A stretch of 64,000 bases of DNA, from positions 885,501 to 949,500 of the forward strand of contig NZ_CP150662.1 in the NCBI RefSeq assembly GCF_038024125.1. The letters are read 5' to 3'. A program made the position numbers and the translations under genes. Every line of letters starts with the position of its first letter. Position 1 is the first letter of the stretch. The notes under the pieces are model-generated. The model did not search any database and was not told where the DNA came from. It saw only the letters and a list, made by a program, of their open reading frames with translations. Positions 53,729 to 62,432 of the stretch are shown here, in pieces. The DNA comes from Polaribacter gangjinensis (lineage in GTDB: Bacteria; Bacteroidota; Bacteroidia; Flavobacteriales; Flavobacteriaceae).

Positions 53729-54577
53729 ATGAAAAAAATTATATTAAGTCTATTTATTGCCGTTGTTGGATTTAGCACGAATGCACAAATCAAAACTCCA
53801 CAACCAAGTACTGCTCAAAAAATTGAACAAGCTGTTGGTTTAACAAATATTACATTAGAATATTCAAGACCAAACATGAATGGCAGAACCATTTTTGGGG
53901 ATTTAGTTCCTTATGGATCTGTTTGGAGAACAGGCGCAAATGCAAACACAAAAATTACATTTTCGACAGATGTTACTGTTGATGGAAAAAGTTTAAAAAA
54001 AGGAACATATGCCATTTTTACAAAACCAAATGAAAAATCTTGGGATGTAATTTTTTATTCTGATGCTACAAATTGGGGAGCACCAAGAACTTGGGACGAA
54101 TCAAAAGTTGCGTTGCAAACTAGTGTAAATGTTCAGGAAATGCCTATGAATATTGAAACTTTTACCATGACTTTTGATGATATTACAAACGATTCAGCTG
54201 TAATCGGAATTCTTTGGGAGAAAGTGTATGTTGGTATAAAATTTGAAACTCCAACTGATATGATGGTAAGTTCTCAAATCGAAAAAATGATGGCAGGTCC
54301 ATCAGCTGATGATTTTTATGCTTCTGCAGTGTATTATTTGCAAGCAAATAAAGATATTAAACAAGCTCAAGAATGGATTGACAAAGCTGTTGAAATGACT
54401 AAAGACAAACCAAGATATTGGTTTTTACGTCAACAATCATTGATTCATGCAAAAGCAGGCAACAAAAAAGGCGCAATTGCTGCTGCAAAAGCTTCTTTGA
54501 AATATGCTGAGGAAGGAAAAAATCCTGATTACATTAAAATGAACAAAGATTCTCTGAAAGAATGGGGAGCAATGTAA
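53729..54577 (+). CDS. DUF2911 secreted protein with C-terminal TPR-like helices
   Basis: 282 residues from the ATG at 53729, with a signal peptide MKKIILSLFIAVVGFSTNAQ. The DUF2911 domain spans about 30-185, with EYSRPNMNGRTIFGDLVPYG, WRTGANANTKITF and KGTYAIFTKP. A C-terminal helical pair (DIKQAQEWIDKAVEM, KKGAIAAAKASLKYAEE) resembles TPRs. Such proteins are common in Bacteroidota and have no assigned activity. It has a textbook promoter and a strong terminator, so it is a single-gene unit, presumably well expressed. Confidence 0.93.
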   Translation: MKKIILSLFIAVVGFSTNAQIKTPQPSTAQKIEQAVGLTNITLEYSRPNMNGRTIFGDLVPYGSVWRTGANANTKITFSTDVTVDGKSLKKGTYAIFTKPNEKSWDVIFYSDATNWGAPRTWDESKVALQTSVNVQEMPMNIETFTMTFDDITNDSAVIGILWEKVYVGIKFETPTDMMVSSQIEKMMAGPSADDFYASAVYYLQANKDIKQAQEWIDKAVEMTKDKPRYWFLRQQSLIHAKAGNKKGAIAAAKASLKYAEEGKNPDYIKMNKDSLKEWGAM

Positions 54578-54594
54578 TTTGATTTTCATTTTAT

Positions 54595-54628
54595 AAAAAA
54601 ATCCCAATTGAAAAATTGGGATTTTTTT
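54595..54628. terminator. Bidirectional terminator
   Basis: AAAAAAATCCCAATT (54595-54609) pairs perfectly with AATTGGGATTTTTTT (54614-54628), a 15-bp stem with a 4-base loop, between the convergent DUF2911 and oxidoreductase genes. Confidence 0.88.
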
Positions 54629-54633
54629 ATTCT

Positions 54634-55608
54634 CTAATATGTTAATCCAATACAATTTCTGACTGTATCTAAAGTTTTCATTAATGATTTTGAAAACTCA
54701 AAAGTCATCAAATCACTTTCTTTTTTATTCGATTGCAACAAGTTGTTAAAATGCTCGATTTCAAAACTATATCCATGTGTTGAGTAGTTAAAATCAATCG
54801 TTTCTTCAATATTATTTTGTAAAATAGTTACATTACTTGGGCCGTGAAAAGGTCTATTAATGGTAAGTGTCGCTTTTTCAAATTGAAAAATGGCTGTAAT
54901 TGGTGTGTTTTCTAAAAGCGTACTTTTCAAATAGGCTTTGGCATTTGCATATTGAAAAAGCATGTTGCAAGATGAGTCAACACCATTTTCAAAAAACGTA
55001 GCTTTTGCCTCAATTTTTTCAGGAATTCCTAACGTAGAAAGTGCTGCAAAAATGGGGTAAATGCCAATGTCTAGCAAACTTCCTCCTCCAACTTCTTTTC
55101 TAAAAACCCTGTTTTGCAAATCATAAGGTGCATAAAATCCGAAGTCAGCTTCTAATTGTTTAATTTTTCCATATTTTTCAGATTTTACAACATCAATAAC
55201 AAACTGATAATGAGGTAAAAAACGTGTCCAAAGTGCTTCCATCAACAAAGTATCATTTTCTTTTGCTGTTTGAATCATTTCAGAAACTTCATCAAAATTC
55301 ATTGCAAATGCTTTTTCACAAAAAACTGCTTTTTTGTGTTGCAAACAAAGTATGGATAACTCTTTGTGCAAACTATGGGGAGTTGCAATGTAAATAGCAT
55401 CAATTGCTGGATCTTTAGCTAATTTTTCATAGGAATCATAGGCAATTTTTGCTTGATAGATTTGTGCAAATTCATCCGCTTTTTCTTGATTTCTAGAAGC
55501 AACTGCATACAATTCGCATCCAGAAACTGTTTTTAAATCCGAAGCAAATTTATGGGCAATTTTTCCCAAACCTAAAATTCCCCATTTGATGGTTTTAGTT
55601 GTTGACAT
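54634..55608 (-). CDS. Gfo/Idh/MocA-family oxidoreductase
   Basis: 324 residues from ATG 55608 (MSTTKTIKWGILGLGKIAHKF, begin only); the frame runs 13 codons further to 55647, which would overlap the symporter end more. The Rossmann motif GLGKIA lies near 13-18, and the family motif EKAFAMN with the catalytic Lys region near 95 (CEKAF) and GGGSLLDIGIYP near 170-180 match NAD(P)-dependent sugar or dihydrodiol dehydrogenases. It overlaps the symporter gene by 14 bases and is the last gene of the PIG-L/symporter unit. Confidence 0.93.
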   Translation of the reverse strand: MSTTKTIKWGILGLGKIAHKFASDLKTVSGCELYAVASRNQEKADEFAQIYQAKIAYDSYEKLAKDPAIDAIYIATPHSLHKELSILCLQHKKAVFCEKAFAMNFDEVSEMIQTAKENDTLLMEALWTRFLPHYQFVIDVVKSEKYGKIKQLEADFGFYAPYDLQNRVFRKEVGGGSLLDIGIYPIFAALSTLGIPEKIEAKATFFENGVDSSCNMLFQYANAKAYLKSTLLENTPITAIFQFEKATLTINRPFHGPSNVTILQNNIEETIDFNYSTHGYSFEIEHFNNLLQSNKKESDLMTFEFSKSLMKTLDTVRNCIGLTY

Positions 55609-57298
55609 AATCCGTAGTTTTTTGTAAAAATTGGAATAAAATGGCAATTATCATCACTAAAATACATCCTAATAAATTGAGCCATAAATAAGGCAACCAA
55701 TCCAAATACCACACAATAATTATCAATATTTGAGTAATAATTGCTGCTATAAAAACCGCATTTCCTTTGACATATTTGATAAAAAATGCGAGTAAGAAAA
55801 TTCCCAATACATTTCCATAAAAGATAGAACCAATAATATTTACTAATTGAATCAGATTATCAAATAAATTAGCAACACAAGCCACAGAAATTGCAATAAT
55901 TCCCCACAAAAGTGTAAACCATTTGGAGGCTTTTACATAATGAGTTTCACTTTTTTCAGTTTTGTTGCTTCGTTTGTACAAATCCATGGCAGTTGTACTT
56001 GCTAAGGCATTCAATTCTGAAGCAGTTGAAGACATAGCTGCTGATAAAATTACGGCCAACAACAAACCAATCAAACCTTTGGGTAAGTTATTTAAAATGA
56101 AGTGAATAAATACATAATCTTTGTCATTAGATTCTATTTTTTCTAACGGATTTTCTAAATTTATTTTATCAATAATTTCTTTTGAAGCGACTTTTAAAGT
56201 CGAATCTTTTGAGTTTAACATTTGAATTTCAGCCACTTCATGCTTTTGAATTCCGTCAACTAATAATGCTTTTTTGGTATTTTCAATTACAATGTGCTCT
56301 CCATTTAATTTTTGATAATCAGCTTTATAACTTGATTTTTGAACAACTTCATTAGCTTTTGGATTGAAATTTAAAGGAGATGAATTGAATTGATAAAACA
56401 CAAAAACCATAACACCAACCAACAAAATAAAAAATTGCATGGGCACTTTTAACAAACCGTTGAAAACCATTCCTAACTGACTTTCTCTGACAGATTTTCC
56501 TGATAAATAACGTTGTACTTGACTTTGATCTGTTCCAAAATAAGACAACATCAAAAAAGTTCCGCCAATAAAACCAGACCAAACTGTGTATCTATTATTC
56601 AAATCAAATGAAAAATCAAGAATTCCCATTTTGCCAGAAGCTCCAGCAATTTCAAGCGCTTTTGTAAATGTAATATCTGTAGGAAGTTGATTTACAATCA
56701 TCCAAAAAGCAATGAACATTCCTAAAAAAATGATAATCATTTGTTGCTTTTGAGTAACATTTACCGCTTTTGTTCCTCCTGAAACTGTATAAATAATTAC
56801 TAAAAAACCAATGATGATATTTAGCGAAAGTAAATCCCATCCTAAAACTGCACTCAAAATAATGGCAGGAGCAAAAATGGTAATTCCTGCAGAAAGTCCT
56901 CTTTGAATCAAAAATAAAATGGCTGTGAGCGTTCTTGTTTTTACATCAAATCTACCCTCCAAAAACTCATAAGCTGTATAAACTTTTAACTTATGATACA
57001 TTGGAATAAAAACTACACAAATGATAACCATAGCAATAGGCAATCCAAAATAAAACTGAACAAACCCCATTCCACTGTGAAAAGCTTGTCCTGGTGTGGA
57101 TAAAAAAGTAATGGCACTTGCCTGAGTTGCCATCACAGAAAGACCAATTGTCCACCATTTTGTATCATTTCCACCTTTGATATAATCCTGAACATTGGTA
57201 TTTTTCCTAGTTACATAGGTGCCATAAACAACAATAAAAATCAGCGTTATTGAAAGAACAATCCAATCAATTGTATGTAAGTTGGGTTGGATTTCCAT
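55595..57298 (-). CDS. Sodium:solute symporter family protein
   Basis: 567 residues, about 13 helices of the SSS family (start TIDWIVLSITLIFIVVYGTY; SSS motif KWWTIGLSVMATQASAITFL; GGTKAVNVTQKQQM). A long loop (about 290-375) is unusual in being rich in Lys and Glu. The context, a secreted PIG-L deacetylase upstream and a Gfo/Idh dehydrogenase downstream, suggests a sugar or sugar-derivative substrate. It has no link to the acetate symporter at 38125 beyond the family. Confidence 0.93.
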   Translation of the reverse strand: MEIQPNLHTIDWIVLSITLIFIVVYGTYVTRKNTNVQDYIKGGNDTKWWTIGLSVMATQASAITFLSTPGQAFHSGMGFVQFYFGLPIAMVIICVVFIPMYHKLKVYTAYEFLEGRFDVKTRTLTAILFLIQRGLSAGITIFAPAIILSAVLGWDLLSLNIIIGFLVIIYTVSGGTKAVNVTQKQQMIIIFLGMFIAFWMIVNQLPTDITFTKALEIAGASGKMGILDFSFDLNNRYTVWSGFIGGTFLMLSYFGTDQSQVQRYLSGKSVRESQLGMVFNGLLKVPMQFFILLVGVMVFVFYQFNSSPLNFNPKANEVVQKSSYKADYQKLNGEHIVIENTKKALLVDGIQKHEVAEIQMLNSKDSTLKVASKEIIDKINLENPLEKIESNDKDYVFIHFILNNLPKGLIGLLLAVILSAAMSSTASELNALASTTAMDLYKRSNKTEKSETHYVKASKWFTLLWGIIAISVACVANLFDNLIQLVNIIGSIFYGNVLGIFLLAFFIKYVKGNAVFIAAIITQILIIIVWYLDWLPYLWLNLLGCILVMIIAILFQFLQKTTDYVNN

Positions 57299-57427
57299 GA
57301 GCTAAATTATAAAAAGTTGCATCAAAAAATAGCATACAAGAATATAAATTAGGTTGGCTAGGAGCACAATTGCATATTCTTTACGCCCTATATTTTTGGG
57401 TTGATTCATACTTTTATTTTTCAAAAA

Positions 57428-59941
57428 CTAGTTTTTTATTGCTGATTTTGTTTCTACATTTTTTGGTAATGATAACATATTTGCAAATAATTTATACGCT
57501 CCTGAAACTCCTGAAGGCAATTCTCTAAAAAAGCTTAAACCTGTGTAAATGTAATTTCCTTTACCTAATTTTGCGACTAATAAACTTCCTTTTTTGGGAG
57601 TTTCACCTTTGTCATTCATTGAAAAAATTGGGGTAAATTCTTCGCCCCAAGAATTAGGAAAATACAAACCTCTTTCTTGTGTCCAACCTTTAAAATCATC
57701 CTGCGTTATTTTGTTTGGAAAATTTAAAATTGGATGAGTTTCATCTAAAAAAACAACTTCAGATGATTCATCAGTAACTCTGTCATTAGACAATTTCAAC
57801 ATGAAAGGCGCAGCAACATCTACACCTCTATCAGTATTGTATTGTACAATTAAATTCCCTCCATTTTCAACAAAATCTAGCAAATATTTTTGTTTAAATT
57901 TCAATTCATCAATCACATTATAAGCTCTGATTCCCAGTATAATAGCATCATACTTTTGAAGACTTACTTCAGTTATTTCTGATGGAATAATTTCTTCAAC
58001 TTTATAGCCAATTTGACGTAAACTTTCAGGAATTAAATCACCTGCACCTTTGATATATCCAATATTATTTCCAGATTTTTCAATGTTCAATCGTACAATT
58101 TTTGCTTCAGAATTTAATAATATAGATTGTTTGGGAATGTGGTTATAATTGATTTCAATCAACTCTTTATCGAATTCTTTTTCATTAATAGTTGCCACCA
58201 CTTTAAGCATTGCTTCTTGCTGATTTTTTGGTGGAAAAACTAAAAACTCTACTACTTGTTTGTCATTTTTTTGTAAAATATCAAAGTGATGATTTTCTGG
58301 TTCTATTCTCCAGTTTTGTGGAACTTTTAAAGTAACATTTCCATTGATGTAATTGGTTCCTGCACGAATTTCAACAGCTACTTTTTTAGGAATACTATCA
58401 GAAAAAATAAGCACTTTTTCAGTAAGTTTGGTGGTTACTTTAGGTAAAATTTCAAAAGGTTCGTAAATTTCACCTTTATCACTTTCTGCATATCTTCGAA
58501 TGATATTTTTTGTAATGATTATCGGAATGTAATTAATCACCAAATTAAATTCGATTTTTGCTTCTCTTGGAGTGACTGGTTTTCCAATCAATAATTGATT
58601 TTCCACATTATACAAACCTAACGTTGGTTCGTTTTTCAACCAATAAGGTGACGTGAAATTTGATGTTTGAATACCAATTGTTTCTTTAAAATTCAATCTT
58701 TGATTATGTTTCAAATCCAACCCTTTAAAAGTGGTTTTATCATCAAGAGTACTTTTGATAGAAGTTAGCATAATTGGAATTTGACTTCGATTGATCAACT
58801 CGAAATTTACAGATATTTTCTCATCAGGAATGGCAGTTGATGAATCTGCAGAAACCTCTAAATACAAACCTGCACAAGCTTCAATAATTTCCAATAATTG
58901 TTTTTGTTTGATTTCTCGCCAATAATCATCTTTTAGCAAAGCAATTTTTTGATAGGCCTCTAACAATTTTGGTAGATGATTAGACGGATTTACAAAATCA
59001 AAATTTTGTTCAATTTTTGATAAAATTTCGCCAATTTCACTACCTCCTTCTACCCTTTTCCAAGTAGTATCAATTCCTGAAAAAATATCGTTTTTAACTG
59101 ATAAAGAATCCCCTTTTAAAAATTCTAAATATTCGTTTTCACTGCCTCTGGTTGTGAGTCTTCCAAAACCTTGACACAAATGCTGACTACTTGCCATTGA
59201 AGCTAACTCGTTGTTAGACAAACCTTTTAAAGGATAAAAAACGCCTACATCAACCTTTGAAAGCTCTTTTGTGGCGTTTTCAAAATCATCAGAATTTCTA
59301 TAAAACCAAGATGAAGTATTAAAAAATAATCGTTTTGGTTGCCACACTTTTGTAAATTTCAATTGCTCTGAAAATTGATTTTCATCAGCCACCAAATCAA
59401 AAGCTTCTACACTCAACATGGCAGAAGTTGTATGATGACCATGTGTCGAACCCGGAGTTCTGTGATTGAATCTGTTGATAATTACATCGGGTTTAAAAGT
59501 TCGAATTGCCCAAACTACATCACTCAACACTTTTTCTTTTTCCCAAATAGCAAGTGTTTCATCAGGATGTTTTGAATAGCCAAAATCATTAGCTCTTGTA
59601 AAAAATTGTTCTCCTCCATCTAAATTTCTGGCTGCTAAAAGTTCTTGAGTTCTTATGACTCCTAATAATTCTCTAATTTCAGGACCTATCAAATTTTGCC
59701 CTCCATCACCTCTTGTCAAAGACAAATATCCAGTTCTTGCTTTTACATGATTTGCCAAATACGAAATCAATCGTGTATTTTCATCATCTGGATGTGCTGC
59801 AATGTATAAAGCAGTTCCTAAAAAATTGAGCTTTTGAATTTTCTCATAAATTTGATTCGAAGAGAGTTTTGCAGGCTTTTGCCCTAAAGACACTATTGAA
59901 ATAAACAGTAATGAGATTGATATAAAAAAAGTTTTATTCAT
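57428..59941 (-). CDS. Secreted PIG-L family deacetylase with C-terminal ThuA/glutamine-amidotransferase-like domain
   Basis: 837 residues with a signal peptide (ISISLLFISIVSLGQ). The N-terminal third is a PIG-L/LmbE deacetylase: zinc motif AHPDDE at 49-54 and the distal His cluster GHHTTS near 167-172, with YLSLTRGDGGQN and RNLDGGEQFF. The middle (350-620) is beta-rich and of NEW3-like type. The C-terminal 200 residues (AIILGIRAYNV, FVENGGNLIVQYNTDRG) look like a ThuA-like fold. The family removes acetyl groups from GlcNAc-type substrates; here it acts outside the cytoplasm. It leads a unit with the sodium symporter and Gfo/Idh genes. Confidence 0.92.
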   Translation of the reverse strand: MNKTFFISISLLFISIVSLGQKPAKLSSNQIYEKIQKLNFLGTALYIAAHPDDENTRLISYLANHVKARTGYLSLTRGDGGQNLIGPEIRELLGVIRTQELLAARNLDGGEQFFTRANDFGYSKHPDETLAIWEKEKVLSDVVWAIRTFKPDVIINRFNHRTPGSTHGHHTTSAMLSVEAFDLVADENQFSEQLKFTKVWQPKRLFFNTSSWFYRNSDDFENATKELSKVDVGVFYPLKGLSNNELASMASSQHLCQGFGRLTTRGSENEYLEFLKGDSLSVKNDIFSGIDTTWKRVEGGSEIGEILSKIEQNFDFVNPSNHLPKLLEAYQKIALLKDDYWREIKQKQLLEIIEACAGLYLEVSADSSTAIPDEKISVNFELINRSQIPIMLTSIKSTLDDKTTFKGLDLKHNQRLNFKETIGIQTSNFTSPYWLKNEPTLGLYNVENQLLIGKPVTPREAKIEFNLVINYIPIIITKNIIRRYAESDKGEIYEPFEILPKVTTKLTEKVLIFSDSIPKKVAVEIRAGTNYINGNVTLKVPQNWRIEPENHHFDILQKNDKQVVEFLVFPPKNQQEAMLKVVATINEKEFDKELIEINYNHIPKQSILLNSEAKIVRLNIEKSGNNIGYIKGAGDLIPESLRQIGYKVEEIIPSEITEVSLQKYDAIILGIRAYNVIDELKFKQKYLLDFVENGGNLIVQYNTDRGVDVAAPFMLKLSNDRVTDESSEVVFLDETHPILNFPNKITQDDFKGWTQERGLYFPNSWGEEFTPIFSMNDKGETPKKGSLLVAKLGKGNYIYTGLSFFRELPSGVSGAYKLFANMLSLPKNVETKSAIKN

Positions 59942-59963
59942 GTAATACTATTTTCAAAACGAA

Positions 59964-59971
59964 CAAAAATA
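59964..59971 (-). promoter_or_regulatory. Putative promoter of the PIG-L gene (-7 box TATTTTTG)
   Basis: An exact TAnnTTTG match on the minus strand, 22 bases before the ATG at 59941. Confidence 0.4.
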
Positions 59972-60079
59972 CCTTTTTTATTTTCTTGTGAACTTTCATT
60001 AACATAAAAATAACGTAAAATCGTTAACAAAATAGGGTAACCTGTTGATAAATTAATTTTTAAAATGACATATTTAGAA

Positions 60080-60087
60080 TATATTTG
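60080..60087 (+). promoter_or_regulatory. Putative dnaN promoter (-7 box TATATTTG)
   Basis: An exact TAnnTTTG match 25 bases before the dnaN ATG, in the divergent spacer with the PIG-L gene. Confidence 0.45.
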
Positions 60088-60112
60088 TAAAATAAACTAA
60101 GAAGAAAATTTA

Positions 60113-61231
60113 ATGAAATTTATTGTATCTAGTTCTCAATTATTAAAGCAATTACAAGTATTAGGTGGCGTTATTAATAGCAACAATACACTGCCAATTT
60201 TAGATAATTTTTTATTCGAATTGTCTGAAAATCAACTAAAAATATCTGCATCAGATTTAGAAACCACTATGAGTTCTGTGGTTGAGGTAGAAAGTGATAG
60301 TTCAGGATCTATTGCAGTTTCTGCTCGTTTATTAACAGATACTTTAAAAACTTTTCCTGATCAGCCATTAACTTTTAAAACTGACGGAAGTAGTAAAATT
60401 GAAATAATTTCTGATCAAGGAAATTATGACATGGCATATTTTTCAGGTGATGAATTTCCGAAAGCTGTAAATTTACCTTCACCGAGTAAAACAATTGTTC
60501 CTGCTCATATTTTAGGAACAGCGATTTCAAAAACTATTTTTGCGGCTGGAAATGACGATTTACGCCCAGTAATGAGTGGTGTTTTCTTTCAATTTAGTTC
60601 TCAAAGTTTGACATTTGTAGCTACAGATGCTCACAAATTGGTAAAATATTCAAGAACGGATGTTACTACTGATAAAACAGCTGAATTTATCATGCCAAAA
60701 AAACCTTTGAACTTGTTGAAAGGAATTTTAAGTGGCTCTGATAGCGAAGTAACTATTGAATATAATGACTCAAATGCGAAATTTACTTTTGATAATGTTG
60801 CATTGGTGTGTCGTTTAATCGATGGAAAATATCCAAATTACGAAGCTGTAATTCCTAAAGAAAATCCGAATAAATTGACTGTTGATAGAGCTTCTTTCTT
60901 GAATTCTGTAAGACGTGTTTCTATTTTTTCAAGCAAAACTACACACCAAATTCGATTGAAAATGGCTGGAACAGAATTGAATATTTCTGCTGAAGACATT
61001 GATTTTTCTAACAAAGCTGACGAACGTTTGAGTTGTGATTATCAAGGAGATGACATGAAAATTGGATTCAACTCGCGTTTTTTAAGTGAAATGTTAAGCA
61101 ATCTAAGTTCAAACGAAGTTTTAATTGAAATGTCATTGCCAAACAGAGCTGGAATTTTAACCCCAATTGATGGAACTGAAGAAGGAGAACAAATTACCAT
61201 GTTAGTAATGCCTGTGATGTTGAACAATTAA
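60113..61231 (+). CDS. dnaN: DNA polymerase III sliding clamp, beta subunit
   Basis: 372 residues making the three beta-clamp domains. The start MKFIVSSSQLLKQLQVLGGV, then NTLPILDNFLFEL, a second-domain segment ATDAHKLVKYSR, KYPNYEAVIPKENPN, and the C-terminal MLVMPVMLNN are all typical of flavobacterial DnaN (each shown up to 20 residues). It tethers the replicative polymerase to DNA. It stands alone, with its own promoter and terminator; dnaA is not in this window, so there is no evidence here for a replication origin. Confidence 0.97.
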   Translation: MKFIVSSSQLLKQLQVLGGVINSNNTLPILDNFLFELSENQLKISASDLETTMSSVVEVESDSSGSIAVSARLLTDTLKTFPDQPLTFKTDGSSKIEIISDQGNYDMAYFSGDEFPKAVNLPSPSKTIVPAHILGTAISKTIFAAGNDDLRPVMSGVFFQFSSQSLTFVATDAHKLVKYSRTDVTTDKTAEFIMPKKPLNLLKGILSGSDSEVTIEYNDSNAKFTFDNVALVCRLIDGKYPNYEAVIPKENPNKLTVDRASFLNSVRRVSIFSSKTTHQIRLKMAGTELNISAEDIDFSNKADERLSCDYQGDDMKIGFNSRFLSEMLSNLSSNEVLIEMSLPNRAGILTPIDGTEEGEQITMLVMPVMLNN

Positions 61232-61250
61232 AAACAACTATAATTTACAA

Positions 61251-61296
61251 TAAACCACAATGATCTAGAGTAACTCAGATTTCATTGTGGTTTTTT
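61251..61296 (+). terminator. dnaN terminator
   Basis: AAACCACAATGA (61251-61262) pairs with TCATTGTGGTTT (61281-61292) and a T run follows, 20 bases after the dnaN stop. Confidence 0.82.
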
Positions 61297-61311
61297 TGTT
61301 ACTTTTAACGA

Positions 61312-61905
61312 ATGAATTTTCTCGCGCATTTATATTTATCTGACAATAATAAAAATATCATGATTGGTAATTTTATAGCAGATCATATCAGAGGAAATCA
61401 ATTCAAGCATTACAATTTAGAGATTCAAAAAGGTATTTTTTTACATCGAGAAATTGATACTTTTACTGATGCACACGAAATTGTAAGGAAAAGCAAACGC
61501 AGATTGCATGAACGTTACAGGCATTATGATGGTGTAATTATTGATATTTTTTACGATCATTTTTTAGCAAAAAATTGGGCAACCTATTCAACTATTCCAT
61601 TGCAAACTTTCGCAACTAGTGTTTATGAAATCCTGCAAGAAAACAGTGAAATATTGCCTGTAAAATCAATCAATTTTATAAAATACATGATTGATCATAA
61701 TATTCTCTACAATTATCAATTCGAAAATGGCATTGAAATGGTTTTGAAAGGTATGAATCACAGAACCAAAGGAAAATCTCAAATGGATTTAGCAATCGAG
61801 GATTTGCAATTATTTCAAAAAGATTTTGAAAACGATTTTTTGAATTTTTTTGAGGATTTAAAATTTCATTCAGCTAATTTTCTTATAAACTATCCAATTC
61901 AGTAA
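61312..61905 (+). CDS. ACP phosphodiesterase (AcpH) family protein
   Basis: 197 residues. The start MNFLAHLYLSDNNKNIMIGN, the motif FIADHIRGNQFKHY, then IFLHREIDTFTDAHEIV and YDGVIIDIFYDHFLAKNW match the AcpH/DUF479 family, HD-domain-like hydrolases that remove 4-phosphopantetheine from acyl carrier protein. His, Asp and Asn residues of the metal site appear in those motifs. Its biological role outside E. coli is unsettled. It is not fused to a neighbour and may share the dnaN region only by chance. Confidence 0.9.
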   Translation: MNFLAHLYLSDNNKNIMIGNFIADHIRGNQFKHYNLEIQKGIFLHREIDTFTDAHEIVRKSKRRLHERYRHYDGVIIDIFYDHFLAKNWATYSTIPLQTFATSVYEILQENSEILPVKSINFIKYMIDHNILYNYQFENGIEMVLKGMNHRTKGKSQMDLAIEDLQLFQKDFENDFLNFFEDLKFHSANFLINYPIQ

Positions 61906-61937
61906 CTTTAAACTTTTAAACAATTAAACCCGTTTTT

Positions 61938-62354
61938 ATGATTCAACCATTTCACATCGCAATTCCTGTTCAAAATTTAGAAAAATGTCGCACTTTTTAC
62001 AGAGATATTTTAGAATGTAAAGAAGGTAGAAGTGATACACATTGGGTAGATTTTGATTTTTTTGGACATCAATTAGTAATTCATCAAAAAGATGATTTTG
62101 TTGCACAAAAAATATCAAATCCTGTTGATGGTCATGATGTTCCTGTGCCACATTTTGGGGTTGTTTTAACTTGGGAAGATTGGCACAAACTGGCAGAAAA
62201 ACTAAAAGCAGCCAATACAAAATTTGTGATTGAACCTGGCATTCGTTTTCAAGGAAAAGTAGGTGAGCAAGCCACAATGTTTTTCAATGATCCTGAAAAT
62301 AATGCCCTTGAATTCAAGGCATTTAAAGACATTAGTCAGTTGTTTGCGAAATAA
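61938..62354 (+). CDS. VOC-superfamily (glyoxalase-like) protein
   Basis: 138 residues forming one VOC unit of two beta-alpha-beta-beta-beta modules: [20 protein letters not shown] at the start with the first metal-type His, [27 protein letters not shown] with the second His, and [14 protein letters not shown] with the last Glu. This set (His, His, Glu) is consistent with a metal-dependent member, but the substrate is open. It may be cotranscribed with the AcpH-like gene, 32 bases upstream. Confidence 0.92.
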   Translation: MIQPFHIAIPVQNLEKCRTFYRDILECKEGRSDTHWVDFDFFGHQLVIHQKDDFVAQKISNPVDGHDVPVPHFGVVLTWEDWHKLAEKLKAANTKFVIEPGIRFQGKVGEQATMFFNDPENNALEFKAFKDISQLFAK

Positions 62355-62432
62355 ATGAATTCATTTTTTTCAATTAATTCAACTTCTCTAAATAATTACC
62401 TAACTTAGCTTCCGAATTTTTAATTGATAAAA

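Noticed and set aside
60113-61231. Replication origin near dnaN
   Set aside because: dnaA is absent and no cluster of DnaA boxes was seen in the flanking spacers.
61936-62277. 113-residue minus-strand frame over the VOC gene
   Set aside because: The plus-strand VOC protein has the full fold and metal-type residues; this is its shadow.
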